The notes below the pieces were generated by a model. That model was not told where the DNA came from. It worked only from the letters and a program-made list of their open reading frames with translations, and did no database searches. From positions 186,001-250,000 of the forward strand of contig NZ_LMAK01000014.1 of the NCBI RefSeq assembly GCF_001439665.1: 64,000 nt of DNA, in the 5' to 3' direction. This DNA is from Formosa algae (GTDB taxonomy: Bacteria > Bacteroidota > Bacteroidia > Flavobacteriales > Flavobacteriaceae). Below, in pieces: positions 42,686 through 50,934 of this stretch (the stretch's first letter is position 1; every line of letters starts with the position of its first letter). The position numbers and the translations under genes are program-made.

Positions 42686-43123
42686 TTATAATGTATTTAA
42701 GGCTGTGTTAATTTTAGCTTTCAATCCTTCAGAAAAAGCTTCTTGATCGGTACCATTCATAAAGGCAAATTCTGTTAAATCTATGTGTTGTTCTTGTCCG
42801 TTAGTAATTACATTTAATATTAAAGCAGTTCCTGCTGCTTCAAATTTTTCAGCAATAGTTGCATTGCCTTTATCATCTACATTAATGACTTGAAACGTCA
42901 CTTTATTGTCTTTTAATTCATTTGCAAAATAGGTGTCCAAAGTATATTTTGTATTGGCTTCTATAGCTTTACACGTCATACATCTGTGTGTAGAGTGGAA
43001 GTCCATCACTTCTATTTTAGATATAGATTGGTCTATAGTTTGGTCTGGTTCCTTTGTTTGTGTGTTGCAGGCCGTTAATAAAAAAGAAAAGATTAAAACG
43101 ACTAAAAAATTGATTGCTTTCAT
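42686..43123 (-). CDS. ArsF-family exported thioredoxin-like lipoprotein
   Basis: 145 residues; lipobox LTAC with Cys near 19. The redox motif is HRCMTCKAIEANTKY, CxxC in thioredoxin-like setting (VMDFHSTHRCMTC). The family is described as ArsF-like and always lies with ArsG; the pair would work like a DsbD-thioredoxin relay. The stop abuts the ArsG start with no gap. Confidence 0.8.
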   Translation of the reverse strand: MKAINFLVVLIFSFLLTACNTQTKEPDQTIDQSISKIEVMDFHSTHRCMTCKAIEANTKYTLDTYFANELKDNKVTFQVINVDDKGNATIAEKFEAAGTALILNVITNGQEQHIDLTEFAFMNGTDQEAFSEGLKAKINTALNTL

Positions 43124-43126
43124 AGT

Positions 43127-43816
43127 TTAAAAAATTAATGAGTTACAAGTAGATTTATTTTTGTTGAGGATATCGGTTTTTGTATAATCGTGTTTTACTA
43201 ACGGATTCCATTTAAAATTTGTGAGTTCGGTAACTGTAAAATTGGTTTCAGAATCTGTAGTGAGTAAATGTTGTGAAAATTGATTTTCTAAAGTTTTAAG
43301 TGTCTCTAAATCGCAAGATGAAAGTGTACCTTTAATGGCTTTAGCACCCATAAAATCTATTTCTGGAGGTTTAACACCCAGATTCATCTGGATTCTTACG
43401 GTTATTAGATTGTCTATTCTTTGCATAATGTAAAATCCATTTGTTATTGAATCATCTACATAAAAGGAATTGTATTGATAACGTCCTCCGGTAAGATAGA
43501 TGGCCGCATCTGTAAGGCAAGGCGAACTTTTGCTAACTATACGCGTGTTGGTTCTGTCTATAATTCCATTAGGATATAAGACATGCATTCCGGCTTTAAT
43601 TCCTAAAAAACCTTGAACAAGTCCGTCGCATAAATGTCCATGATAATGTTCTAAACCCTGAAGATTTATGTCGTGTTCTAGAGTTAACTGTCCTTTAGAA
43701 AAATCGGTATCTAGTACAGTAATTTTTGGTGTTGTAGTCTGATTTTGTTGTTCATGACCTTTGGACTGACAACTTATTACTGTACTTAAAATTAGTATCA
43801 CTACAATATTTTTCAT
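43127..43816 (-). CDS. FmdE-domain lipoprotein of the ars operon
   Basis: 229 residues; lipobox VISC with Cys near 16. LEHYHGHLCDGLVQGFLGIK is the HGHxCxG-type FmdE motif, with His and Cys likely to bind a metal, and SPCLTDAAIYLTGGRYQYNS holds a second Cys. In methanogens FmdE belongs to formylmethanofuran dehydrogenase, but here no such enzyme is present; the domain probably binds metal or arsenic. Starts inside the end of the permease gene (overlap of four bases). Confidence 0.8.
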   Translation of the reverse strand: MKNIVVILILSTVISCQSKGHEQQNQTTTPKITVLDTDFSKGQLTLEHDINLQGLEHYHGHLCDGLVQGFLGIKAGMHVLYPNGIIDRTNTRIVSKSSPCLTDAAIYLTGGRYQYNSFYVDDSITNGFYIMQRIDNLITVRIQMNLGVKPPEIDFMGAKAIKGTLSSCDLETLKTLENQFSQHLLTTDSETNFTVTELTNFKWNPLVKHDYTKTDILNKNKSTCNSLIF

Positions 43817-44787
43817 AACACCATATTAAATAAGAATCCAGAAAATATGATGGCAAGTGTTACTACACCAAAGAAGATGGCAATTAACTTTAAAGACATT
43901 ACTTTTTTAAGTAAAGTAGCCTCAGGCAAGGATAAACCAACAGTTCCCATCATAAATGCAATAGCAGTTCCTAGTGGCACACCTTTAGCAACAAAAACTT
44001 GAATAATAGGTACAACACCTGCTGCATTAGCATACATAGGTACGGCAAAAATTACAGCTAGAGGAACAGTCCACCATTGGCCACCACCTAAAAATTCATT
44101 AAAAAAGTTTTCAGGAACATAACCATGCATGGCACCACCAATTGCGACACCAATAATAATATATAAAATCACGCCTTTTATAATGTCCCAGGCACTCTGT
44201 GTAATTTCTGGCAACCGTTGTTTAAAGGTTCGTTTTTCTTCTTGGTAATGGTCGTGTTGATTTTTTTGAGCCATGATATTTTTAACCCAATCGGAAAGTA
44301 GGGGTTCTAAATTAAATTTACCTAAAACCCAACCACCAACAGTTCCTAATATAATACCAGAAACAGTATAAATTAAAGTCGCATTTACACCAAACATACC
44401 TAAAAACATAGCTACAGCAACTTCATTGACTAAAGGCGATGTGATTAAAAAGGAGAAGGTGACTCCTAGCGGAATTCCGCCTTGTACAAAACCAATAAAT
44501 AGTGGTACAGAAGAGCAAGAACAGAAAGGGGTTATGGCTCCGAAAATGGAAGAGAATAGATATTCTAATCCATAGAGTTTGTTTTTATTCAGGTAGTTTT
44601 TTAAGCGTTCTATTGGGAAATAGGTATTCACAATTCCCATAATGAATACGATTATAAACAATAGAATTAGGATTTTAATGGTATCGTACACAAAGAAATT
44701 TAAGGTTGATCCTAAGTGTGTATCTGCTCCAATATTTAAAACAGAATAAATTAACCAGTCTGCGAAATGTTGTAACCAATCAAACAT
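43813..44787 (-). CDS. arsP: ArsP-type permease
   Basis: 324 residues with about eight to nine transmembrane helices. The motif FGAITPFCSCSSVPLFIGFV, a CSCSS loop in a membrane helix, is diagnostic of the ArsP/SO_0444 permease family, in which these Cys bind arsenic. A cytoplasmic loop with QKNQHDHYQEEKRTFKQR lies in the middle. ArsP exports trivalent organoarsenicals, which fits the divergent arsM methyltransferase that makes them. Confidence 0.88.
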   Translation of the reverse strand: MFDWLQHFADWLIYSVLNIGADTHLGSTLNFFVYDTIKILILLFIIVFIMGIVNTYFPIERLKNYLNKNKLYGLEYLFSSIFGAITPFCSCSSVPLFIGFVQGGIPLGVTFSFLITSPLVNEVAVAMFLGMFGVNATLIYTVSGIILGTVGGWVLGKFNLEPLLSDWVKNIMAQKNQHDHYQEEKRTFKQRLPEITQSAWDIIKGVILYIIIGVAIGGAMHGYVPENFFNEFLGGGQWWTVPLAVIFAVPMYANAAGVVPIIQVFVAKGVPLGTAIAFMMGTVGLSLPEATLLKKVMSLKLIAIFFGVVTLAIIFSGFLFNMVL

Positions 44788-44788
44788 T

Positions 44789-45187
44789 TTAAAGCGTTTT
44801 TATAGTTCCAGTAATGGCACAAGATAATTTTACTGTATTATAAATTGTACCGTGTTTCTCGATGTTTTTTTTTAGTAAATCTACATTCAGCTTTTCATCG
44901 GTGCTGTAAATTTTCAAATCATAATGTATGTTCTCCATCCTTGGCGGATGCTCTAAACGCGCTGCTTGGACATGTACAGTTGCTTTTGTATAACTAAAAT
45001 TCATCATTTTAGAAAAGCGTTCTACATTTTTAAGCATACATGCAGAAAAAGAACCTAAGAATAGTTCTGCAGGATTTGGTAAAGTGTCTGCAGTTTCGGG
45101 TGTCGTACCAAAATCTATTCTTGAAGATTTGATATGGATCTCTGCATCCTGATTTGAAACTGAAGATGCGTTGATTTGGTAGTTCAT
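44789..45187 (-). CDS. OsmC-family protein
   Basis: 132 residues. Catalytic Cys of the first motif is in FLGSFSACMLKNVERFSKMM and the second in VKLSCAITGTIK, the two positions of the Ohr/OsmC peroxidase pair. It probably reduces hydroperoxides that arise during arsenic stress or act on thiols. One base separates it from the permease start and five from the small thioredoxin gene. Confidence 0.9.
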   Translation of the reverse strand: MNYQINASSVSNQDAEIHIKSSRIDFGTTPETADTLPNPAELFLGSFSACMLKNVERFSKMMNFSYTKATVHVQAARLEHPPRMENIHYDLKIYSTDEKLNVDLLKKNIEKHGTIYNTVKLSCAITGTIKTL

Positions 45188-45192
45188 GGCTT

Positions 45193-45429
45193 TTATTTTA
45201 GAAGATCCAATACTTCAGTTTTTGATGGCACTCTACCTTTTATAGTAATGACATCATCAATTACCAATGCAGGTGTGGTCATGACATTATAGGTCATGAT
45301 TTTCATGATATCTTCTACTTTCTCAACGGTTGCATCTATATTGTTTTCAGAGATTACATCTTTTACAACGCCTGTCATTGCTTGACATTTTGGACAACCT
45401 GTTCCTAAAATTTTAACTACTTTACTCAT
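45193..45429 (-). CDS. small thioredoxin-fold protein
   Basis: 78 residues, MTH895/TM0996-like glutaredoxin. The redox site is GCPKC (Cys12 and Cys15) followed by QAMTGVVKDV, with cis-Pro in MTTPALVIDD. Such mini-thioredoxins often accompany ArsP permeases and may reduce arsenate or deliver thiols. A copy of the ArsR operator (45447-45462) lies in the 51-base gap upstream, so the operon may be started here as well as at arsR. Confidence 0.9.
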   Translation of the reverse strand: MSKVVKILGTGCPKCQAMTGVVKDVISENNIDATVEKVEDIMKIMTYNVMTTPALVIDDVITIKGRVPSKTEVLDLLK

Positions 45430-45446
45430 AATATTACTATTTGTTT

Positions 45447-45462
45447 ATCGCCAATAAACGAT
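45447..45462. promoter_or_regulatory. ArsR-type operator, copy 1
   Basis: ATCG-N8-CGAT (ATCGCCAATAAACGAT), 18 bases in front of the small thioredoxin gene. The same 16-base frame, with conserved ATCGC and ACGAT, recurs before arsR. Confidence 0.65.
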
Positions 45463-45480
45463 ATGATTATTAAAAAAATA

Positions 45481-45786
45481 TCAATCAAAAAACTGTTGAA
45501 ATAGTGATTTAGCCAACTTCCAATTGTCTTGATTAATACAATATTTGATTTTAGGGGATTTTAATTCACCTTGGATCAATCCCGCATTTTTTAATTCTTT
45601 AAGATGCTGAGAAATTGTAGACTGTGCTAAAGGGAATACCTCGACTAAATCGCCTGTAAAACAGCAAGACTGTGCGTCTAAATGTTTTAAAATGGCAATA
45701 CGTGTGGGGTGTGCTAAAGCTTTAGCAAATTTTGCTAGGGCTTCTGTGTCTTCTTTATACTCAATATGTTCTAAACTTCTTTTCAT
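45481..45786 (-). CDS. arsR: ArsR/SmtB-family metalloregulator
   Basis: 101 residues. Winged helix with FAKALAHPTRIAILKHLDAQ and PLAQSTISQHLKELKNAGLI (helix-turn-helix). An adjacent Cys pair in QSCCFTGDL, and Cys in YCINQDNW, are likely As(III) ligands, as in the CC group of ArsR repressors. It leads the operon of seven genes and is divergent from arsM, with operators in both gaps. Confidence 0.92.
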   Translation of the reverse strand: MKRSLEHIEYKEDTEALAKFAKALAHPTRIAILKHLDAQSCCFTGDLVEVFPLAQSTISQHLKELKNAGLIQGELKSPKIKYCINQDNWKLAKSLFQQFFD

Positions 45787-45793
45787 ATCTTAT

Positions 45794-45809
45794 ATCGCAA
45801 ATATACGAT
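45794..45809. promoter_or_regulatory. ArsR-type operator, copy 2
   Basis: ATCG-N8-CGAT (ATCGCAAATATACGAT), 7 bases upstream of the arsR start, so that bound repressor would block its own transcription. Confidence 0.7.
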
Positions 45810-45826
45810 TTGTTTTTTTATATTAT

Positions 45827-45842
45827 TGTGACTTATGTCACA
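45827..45842. promoter_or_regulatory. CRP/FNR-like palindrome between arsR and arsM
   Basis: TGTGACTTATGTCACA, the TGTGA-N6-TCACA form, centred about 48 bases before the arsR start. It is one of four similar sites in the window. Confidence 0.6.
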
Positions 45843-46009
45843 TAAACAGTTTTTTTATAAAAATAAATAAAATAAAAATTCTAAATATTAAAACATATAC
45901 ACCATGATTTAGTTGGGTTTGACGATTATTTTTATTCATTAAACATAACTTTAAAACGTAGTGATATATCTTTTTTTCACTATGAATTCATTTGAAAACA
46001 CAATTATTA

Positions 46010-46025
46010 ATCGTAATATTACAAT
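46010..46025. promoter_or_regulatory. possible third, degenerate ArsR operator near arsM
   Basis: ATCG-N8-CAAT, one mismatch from the ATCG-N8-CGAT frame at 45447 and 45794, about 90 bases before arsM. Confidence 0.35.
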
Positions 46026-46115
46026 GAATAGCTGTGACTCATATATTAAACATTTTGAAATATATATTCAGAGTTATAATAGACATTAGTTGTACGTAAA
46101 TTAAAATTAAATATC

Positions 46116-47003
46116 ATGAGCAAGAAACAAGATTTAAAAGACATTGTAAAGGCACGATATGCTAAAATAGCAGCACAAGACAAAGCAGAGAATGCTTCAT
46201 CCTGTTGTGGCGCAACGCCGACTACAAACAAAGTGTATAATATTATGATGGATGATTATTCTGAAACTAAAGGATATGTAGCAGATGCAGATTTGGGTTT
46301 AGGTTGCGGATTACCTACACAATTTGCTAAAATTAAAGCTGGAGATACTGTAATTGATTTAGGATCTGGTGCAGGTAACGATTGTTTTGTAGCTCGACAT
46401 GAAACCGGTACAACAGGTAAAGTGATTGGTATAGATTTTACGCCTATAATGATAGAAAAAGCCAGACTTAATGCAGAAAAGTTAGGCTACAATAACGTTG
46501 AATTTAGAACAGGAGATATAGATAATATGCCTGTAAATAATGATGTGGCAGATGTAATTGTGAGTAATTGTGTACTTAATTTAGTGCCAGATAAACAAAA
46601 AGTTATACATGAAATTTACAGAGTTTTAAAACCTAACGGGCATTTTAGTGTTTCGGATATTGTACTTACAGGAGAACTTCCTAAAGCCTTACAAGAAGAT
46701 GCCGAAATGTACGCCGGTTGTGTTGCAGGTGCTATACAACGCAGTGAATACTTGAAATTAATCGCTGATGAAGGCTTTAAAAATATTCAAATTCAAAAAG
46801 AAAAGCCGATAGTTATTCCTAATGATATTTTAAGTAAATATATCTCGGAAGCCGAAGTAAATGCTTTTAATAATGGTGGTGCAGGTATTTTTAGTATTAC
46901 CGTATATGCAGAAAAACCTGAAACTTTTGAAACCCCAAAGCCATTAGACTTTTCTGAAGCAGATACAACAAGTTGTTGTTCTCCATCTGCAGGATGTTGC
47001 TAA
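46116..47003 (+). CDS. arsM: arsenite S-adenosylmethionine methyltransferase
   Basis: 295 residues. SAM-binding block AGDTVIDLGSGAGNDCFVAR with motif I DLGSGAG, then GIDFTPIMIEKARLNAEKLG. As(III)-binding Cys candidates are in LGLGCGLPTQF, SNCVLNLVPD and YAGCVAGA, matching the three-Cys ArsM scheme, and N-terminal SSCCGATPTT adds a Cys pair. The C terminus TTSCCSPSAGCC is Cys-rich. It methylates As(III) to products that ArsP could export. Divergent from the arsR operon. Confidence 0.95.
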   Translation: MSKKQDLKDIVKARYAKIAAQDKAENASSCCGATPTTNKVYNIMMDDYSETKGYVADADLGLGCGLPTQFAKIKAGDTVIDLGSGAGNDCFVARHETGTTGKVIGIDFTPIMIEKARLNAEKLGYNNVEFRTGDIDNMPVNNDVADVIVSNCVLNLVPDKQKVIHEIYRVLKPNGHFSVSDIVLTGELPKALQEDAEMYAGCVAGAIQRSEYLKLIADEGFKNIQIQKEKPIVIPNDILSKYISEAEVNAFNNGGAGIFSITVYAEKPETFETPKPLDFSEADTTSCCSPSAGCC

Positions 47004-47023
47004 AGTATGTAAGATTATTTATT

Positions 47024-47060
47024 AAGCACTAGATATATTAAGCAATAAAATCTAGTGCTT
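47024..47060 (+). terminator. rho-independent terminator
   Basis: AAGCACTAGAT (47024-47034) with complement ATCTAGTGCTT (47050-47060), 15-base loop, then T-rich. It ends arsM and may serve the convergent gene at 47065 too. Confidence 0.85.
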
Positions 47061-47064
47061 TTAT

Positions 47065-47709
47065 TTAAGTATCTATCTGTGGTGTAGTCCCTCTTTTATC
47101 TATCTCTAATGCAATGTTATAAAACGTTCTAAAATCTTTACTATTGTATTTTGCTCGCATAGCCGATAACACATCTACCAAACTTAGACTGCACCAATCC
47201 CAAAGCATAGTATCAAAATTATATTTGTACATCTGTGAACCAACTTCTTTGCGTATAGCCTCAACTTCTGTAATATGTATTCCGTTTTCTGCTAGTTTTT
47301 CGGTGATTCTTTTTTCATCTTCAGGCGTAAATTCAGTGTCTAAATAAGGTTCCAAAATCCAATCCCAATTCCATCGGTGTTTTACTAATGGAATATGATG
47401 TTGTTTGGCAAATTGTTTTAAGGCATCTTTTTGAGAGGAAGATATAAAAATAATATCCTTTTCGATTTCTAGACTACAGATTCCAAAATCTAGACTGATA
47501 GCATCAATTGTATGGGGTAAAATGCGTTTATTAGGATAGGCTATTGAAGGTTCAAACGGATATTCTGTAATAAGAATATGGTGTTCTGAAATTTCAGATT
47601 GACCAACTCCACAAAGTAACATTTTAACATCTTTATATTTTGTGTTATAAAAATCGTCTAAAACGGACGTTTCTGCCTTCGATTTAAATATATGTTTAAA
47701 GAAATTCAA
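47065..47709 (-). CDS. unknown cytoplasmic protein
   Basis: 214 residues, no signal or membrane helix. It contains a Trp-rich piece HRWNWDWILEPYLDTEFTPE followed by a helix DEKRITEKLAENGI and a second helix EVEAIRKEVGSQMY, then TMLWDWCSLSLVDVLSAM. The look is of a small helical scaffold or immunity-type protein, but I recognise no family. Its stop lies beside the terminator of arsM. Confidence 0.65.
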   Translation of the reverse strand: MNFFKHIFKSKAETSVLDDFYNTKYKDVKMLLCGVGQSEISEHHILITEYPFEPSIAYPNKRILPHTIDAISLDFGICSLEIEKDIIFISSSQKDALKQFAKQHHIPLVKHRWNWDWILEPYLDTEFTPEDEKRITEKLAENGIHITEVEAIRKEVGSQMYKYNFDTMLWDWCSLSLVDVLSAMRAKYNSKDFRTFYNIALEIDKRGTTPQIDT

Positions 47710-47724
47710 GTGTTTAGAATAAAA

Positions 47725-49014
47725 TTAATGTTCAGAATTTAAAACCGATTGTATGGTCTCTAAATTTCCGTCGACATCACTAGGAACCTTAAGGTCTAAA
47801 ATATCACACATTAAAGGATAGATATTAATGTTTTGAGTGGACGGTATAACGAAGCCCGATTTAAATGCAGGACCATTGGCGTAAAAAATGCCATGCATAT
47901 CTTTTTGTTTCGGATCGTATCCATGCACACCAACAGCTTTTATGCCGCCATTCTTCATATCTTCAATACGTTGCGTTTTAGAAAAGTAATAGCCATAATC
48001 GGGTATAATTTGTATTTTCCCCCAATCTTTATTTTGAGGTGAATATTCAAAACCAGGCGTATTTTCCGTTGTATAGACTTTAAAATGATGTTCTTTTGGT
48101 TTCAATTCTTCTAGTATTGCATCAATAGAAACTCCAGTATTGGGATGAATATCGAGTATGGCACCATTATCTACAATGGTATATAATTCCGTAATAGTAA
48201 GCATTTCAATCGGTAAAAAATGAGAGGCTTCTACGGTTGTCATTCCGTGATCTGAAACAATTATAATATTTACATCAAGACCTGTAGCTGCAACACCATC
48301 AAATAAATCACCTAAATTTTTATCTAAATGCATTAATGCACGTTCTAGTTGTTCATGATTATCTGGACTATAACGGTGCCCTATATCATCCATATCAGAG
48401 AAATACATGGTAATTAAATGTGGACGTTCTTTTTCAGGTAAGGCTAGCCATTTTAAGGATTCTGAAACCCGTTCTTCATTTTTAATTTTACTATCATAAC
48501 TATGATAATAAGTGGGATGAATACCCTGAATGTTGGCTTCTGTTCCTACAAAAAAGTAACTGGCCGAGACCATATCTGCTTTGTCGGCTAGTACCCAAAT
48601 AGGTGTGCCTCCATAAAATTCGCCATCTTCAACTTGCGCTCTATTTCCTATGCTATAGTTGGTGTTTTTTTTGTAACTATAAAATGAATTTCCGATAATA
48701 CCATGTTTATCCGGATACATTCCGGTTGCAATAGAGTAATGATTTGGAAATGTTTTAGATGGAAAAGCAGGAATAAGCGATTCTGCTTTTACACCATTTT
48801 CTATAAACTTAGTTAGATGTGGTGGTTTATATTGATCGACATAATCCCAACGAAAACCATCTAAGGATACCAAAATAACATAAGGTTTCTTTATAGATGC
48901 TTTAGAATTGGTTGTTAAACTCGTAGAGTCTGTTACGGTTTTACTTGATTTACATGAACTACATATAAAAGGAAGTAGTACTAAAAGTAGGAGGTAAGTA
49001 ACTTTTTTAGTCAT
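47725..49014 (-). CDS. ectonucleotide pyrophosphatase/phosphodiesterase-like lipoprotein
   Basis: 429 residues from the ATG at 49014 (MTKKVTYLLLLVLLPFICSS); Cys after SS gives the lipid site. Alkaline-phosphatase superfamily fold: VSLDGFRWDYVDQYKPPHLT with metal Asp, then FPSKTFPNHYSIATGMYPDK with the Thr nucleophile in PSKTFPNH, and later SDMDDIGHRYSPDN and SDHGMTTVEASH with the other zinc ligands. Such NPP-type enzymes cleave nucleotides or phosphodiesters at the cell surface. Substrate not determined. Ends next to the unknown gene. Confidence 0.92.
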   Translation of the reverse strand: MTKKVTYLLLLVLLPFICSSCKSSKTVTDSTSLTTNSKASIKKPYVILVSLDGFRWDYVDQYKPPHLTKFIENGVKAESLIPAFPSKTFPNHYSIATGMYPDKHGIIGNSFYSYKKNTNYSIGNRAQVEDGEFYGGTPIWVLADKADMVSASYFFVGTEANIQGIHPTYYHSYDSKIKNEERVSESLKWLALPEKERPHLITMYFSDMDDIGHRYSPDNHEQLERALMHLDKNLGDLFDGVAATGLDVNIIIVSDHGMTTVEASHFLPIEMLTITELYTIVDNGAILDIHPNTGVSIDAILEELKPKEHHFKVYTTENTPGFEYSPQNKDWGKIQIIPDYGYYFSKTQRIEDMKNGGIKAVGVHGYDPKQKDMHGIFYANGPAFKSGFVIPSTQNINIYPLMCDILDLKVPSDVDGNLETIQSVLNSEH

Positions 49015-49115
49015 GGTATGTTTATAAGGGATATACTGAATGCTATACAAATTTAAACATATTTTTACATCCTAATTTTTTAAGAACTTAAAGTTATATT
49101 AAATATAACGCTAAC

Positions 49116-49256
49116 TTATTTTTTGAGAGGAGTTCGGGTTCCGCCATGGCCACCAGCAACTATAACCATAATCTTTATACTGAGAATGATAAATTTGAAA
49201 AACTGAAGCACTGGATTCATCATTCTAAATCGCATTCTAGGTGATATTCTTTGCAT
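49116..49256 (-). CDS. 46-residue small membrane protein
   Basis: A short frame in the gap between phosphodiesterase and SQR. It starts MQRISPRMRFRMMNPVLQFF, basic at the N terminus, followed by FKFIILSIKIMVIVAGGHGG (one hydrophobic helix ending in GHGGTR) and a TPLKK tail. The positive-inside layout and the AGGHGGTR ending, which I recall from short flavobacterial proteins, support a real gene. Its role is unknown. It lies just after the SQR gene, about 150 bases downstream on the same strand. Confidence 0.55.
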   Translation of the reverse strand: MQRISPRMRFRMMNPVLQFFKFIILSIKIMVIVAGGHGGTRTPLKK

Positions 49257-49351
49257 GATTTTATTCTTTTTTAAATGTGTTTTGGATGTTAAAACTTTGA
49301 ATAGAAATTCTCTTTTTTAATCCATTGATTTGTGTTTAATTATTATTCTAA

Positions 49352-49416
49352 AATCACTTTACTTAAGTTTGATGCCTATTCCGGAATCACTTTATTAAGT
49401 TTGATTCCTATTCCGG
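49352..49416. repeat. tandem duplication at the 3' end of the SQR-like gene
   Basis: Two near-identical copies (49352-49384 and 49385-49416) of a 32-33 base unit that starts AATCACTTTA and ends CCTATTCCGG; they differ at two or three positions. The second copy covers the stop codon of the gene at 49408, so the first is a non-coding echo of the gene end. Confidence 0.75.
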
Positions 49417-50865
49417 AATCAACCACCAAAATGGTTTCATTTTTGCTTTGTATAAGAAGGCATAATGTAGCATGAGTTTAAGCCAATGCCCTGCTAACCC
49501 TATGGCTCCAAAGGTTTTTCCTAAATGTCGACCATGCGAATCTGGATATTTTACAAAATCAGGTACAATAGGGTAAGTAGTTATACTCACACCGCTTCCG
49601 TTCCAGAATCCAAATCCAGCAGAAGCAATACAAGCTGCCCCCATATTTCCCATAGAACCTTTATGGTTTAGGGATGCTTTACCGTTTTTAATGCTGTCTA
49701 TAATATTCTCGGCTACTAATTTGGCTGTAATTCCTGATGGCATTCCTGTTCGTGGTGGAGCAGGAGCAATTACAGTCCCATTTTTACTGGTTCTGGGTTT
49801 AGAAATGGCATGTGGTGGTGCAAATGCAATTCCAGGCGCAAAGATGTTTGTATAACTAGGGTTCTGATAGGTTTCTGGCCAATCTTGAACTTTCCATTCT
49901 TCGTAAGGTTTTGGTGTGTAGTCAGCATCAACAATCATAAAACCTTTAAACAGTTTTTCTGTGATATCGTGTTCTTGCTTATCATAAGCTTTAAACCCAT
50001 GTCCTGAGAATGCAGGAATAAGCATCGCAAAATCGTAGGTTTCAGATTTTTGTTCACCATCTAAGTTTTCGTAATGCGCAATACCGTTTTCAATTTTATT
50101 TACGGCTACACCTAAAATCCATTTAATGCCTCGGTCTTCAAAAATCATTTCAACCAATTCACTAGATTTCATAATCATGTCTCCATAACTCATCAAGACA
50201 CCATCCATTCCAAAATCACCTAATTGGTATTCGTTAGAAATCCATGTTACTTCTGCCATGTCTCTAACTTTATGTTTACGTAATTCTTTTTCTACATTTA
50301 AAATGTATTCAAAAGCAGCACCTTGACAGGTCGATTTTGCATGTCCTGTACCAATTAATATTTTAGCTTTTTTACCTGCTTTCATGTGCTGTATGGCAGC
50401 ATTTAATCCTTTCCAAGCGTGTTCTGCATGCGAATAGGTACAGACAGAATACGTTTTGTGTTGTCCTGGAATTAAACCTTCTGTAGCTTCAAAATTTAAT
50501 TTTGGTCCCGTGGCATTAATAAGGTAATCGTAAGTTACTTTTTCTATTTGTCCTTTGTTAGATCCGTTTACATATTCTGATAATACATAAGGTTTTTCTT
50601 CTTTAGAGTCGCCTTCAGGGTGAAATGAAACGACTTTAGCTTGCTTAAAAGTAATCCCTTTCTTTTTATATAAAGGCGCTAACGGAAACAAGATTTTTTC
50701 AGCTTTCATTCTTCCAATACCAACCCAAATATTAGACGGTACCCATTGGTAATTACTGTTAGGAGATACTACGACTACTTCGTGTGTATTGGATAGTTTT
50801 CTGCGCAAATGTGTTGCTGCAACATGACCGGCAATACCTGCACCTAAAATGACAATTTTAGACAT
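49408..50865 (-). CDS. sulfide:quinone oxidoreductase-like flavoprotein
   Basis: 485 residues. Rossmann motif KIVILGAGIAGHVAATHLRR at the N terminus, second FAD contact LIPAFSGHGF, and LINATGPKLNFEA. Cysteines at 142 (YSVCTYSH), 180 (KSTCQGAAF) and 412 (GAACIASAGF) are placed roughly like the three redox Cys of sulfide:quinone reductases. The C-terminal LKLMLHYAFLYKAKMKPFWW is an amphipathic membrane anchor as in SQR. It oxidises sulfide and passes electrons to quinone. A CRP/FNR-like site precedes it. A persulfide dioxygenase gene lies in the same window. Confidence 0.88.
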   Translation of the reverse strand: MSKIVILGAGIAGHVAATHLRRKLSNTHEVVVVSPNSNYQWVPSNIWVGIGRMKAEKILFPLAPLYKKKGITFKQAKVVSFHPEGDSKEEKPYVLSEYVNGSNKGQIEKVTYDYLINATGPKLNFEATEGLIPGQHKTYSVCTYSHAEHAWKGLNAAIQHMKAGKKAKILIGTGHAKSTCQGAAFEYILNVEKELRKHKVRDMAEVTWISNEYQLGDFGMDGVLMSYGDMIMKSSELVEMIFEDRGIKWILGVAVNKIENGIAHYENLDGEQKSETYDFAMLIPAFSGHGFKAYDKQEHDITEKLFKGFMIVDADYTPKPYEEWKVQDWPETYQNPSYTNIFAPGIAFAPPHAISKPRTSKNGTVIAPAPPRTGMPSGITAKLVAENIIDSIKNGKASLNHKGSMGNMGAACIASAGFGFWNGSGVSITTYPIVPDFVKYPDSHGRHLGKTFGAIGLAGHWLKLMLHYAFLYKAKMKPFWWLIPE

Positions 50866-50910
50866 ATTATTTAATTTTAATTAAAGGTAACTTCAATTAA
50901 AACTCTAAAC

Positions 50911-50926
50911 AGTTACTTTGGTTACA
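50911..50926. promoter_or_regulatory. CRP/FNR-like site before the SQR-like gene
   Basis: On the minus strand TGTAACCAAAGTAACT, a degenerate TGTAA-N6-TTACA match, centred about 54 bases before the start at 50865. It is the weakest half-site match of the four. Confidence 0.5.
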
Positions 50927-50934
50927 TAGGTTAT

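Noticed and set aside
43127-43816. FmdE-domain protein as part of methanogenesis
   Set aside because: No formylmethanofuran dehydrogenase or other C1 genes; it is embedded in the arsenic operon.
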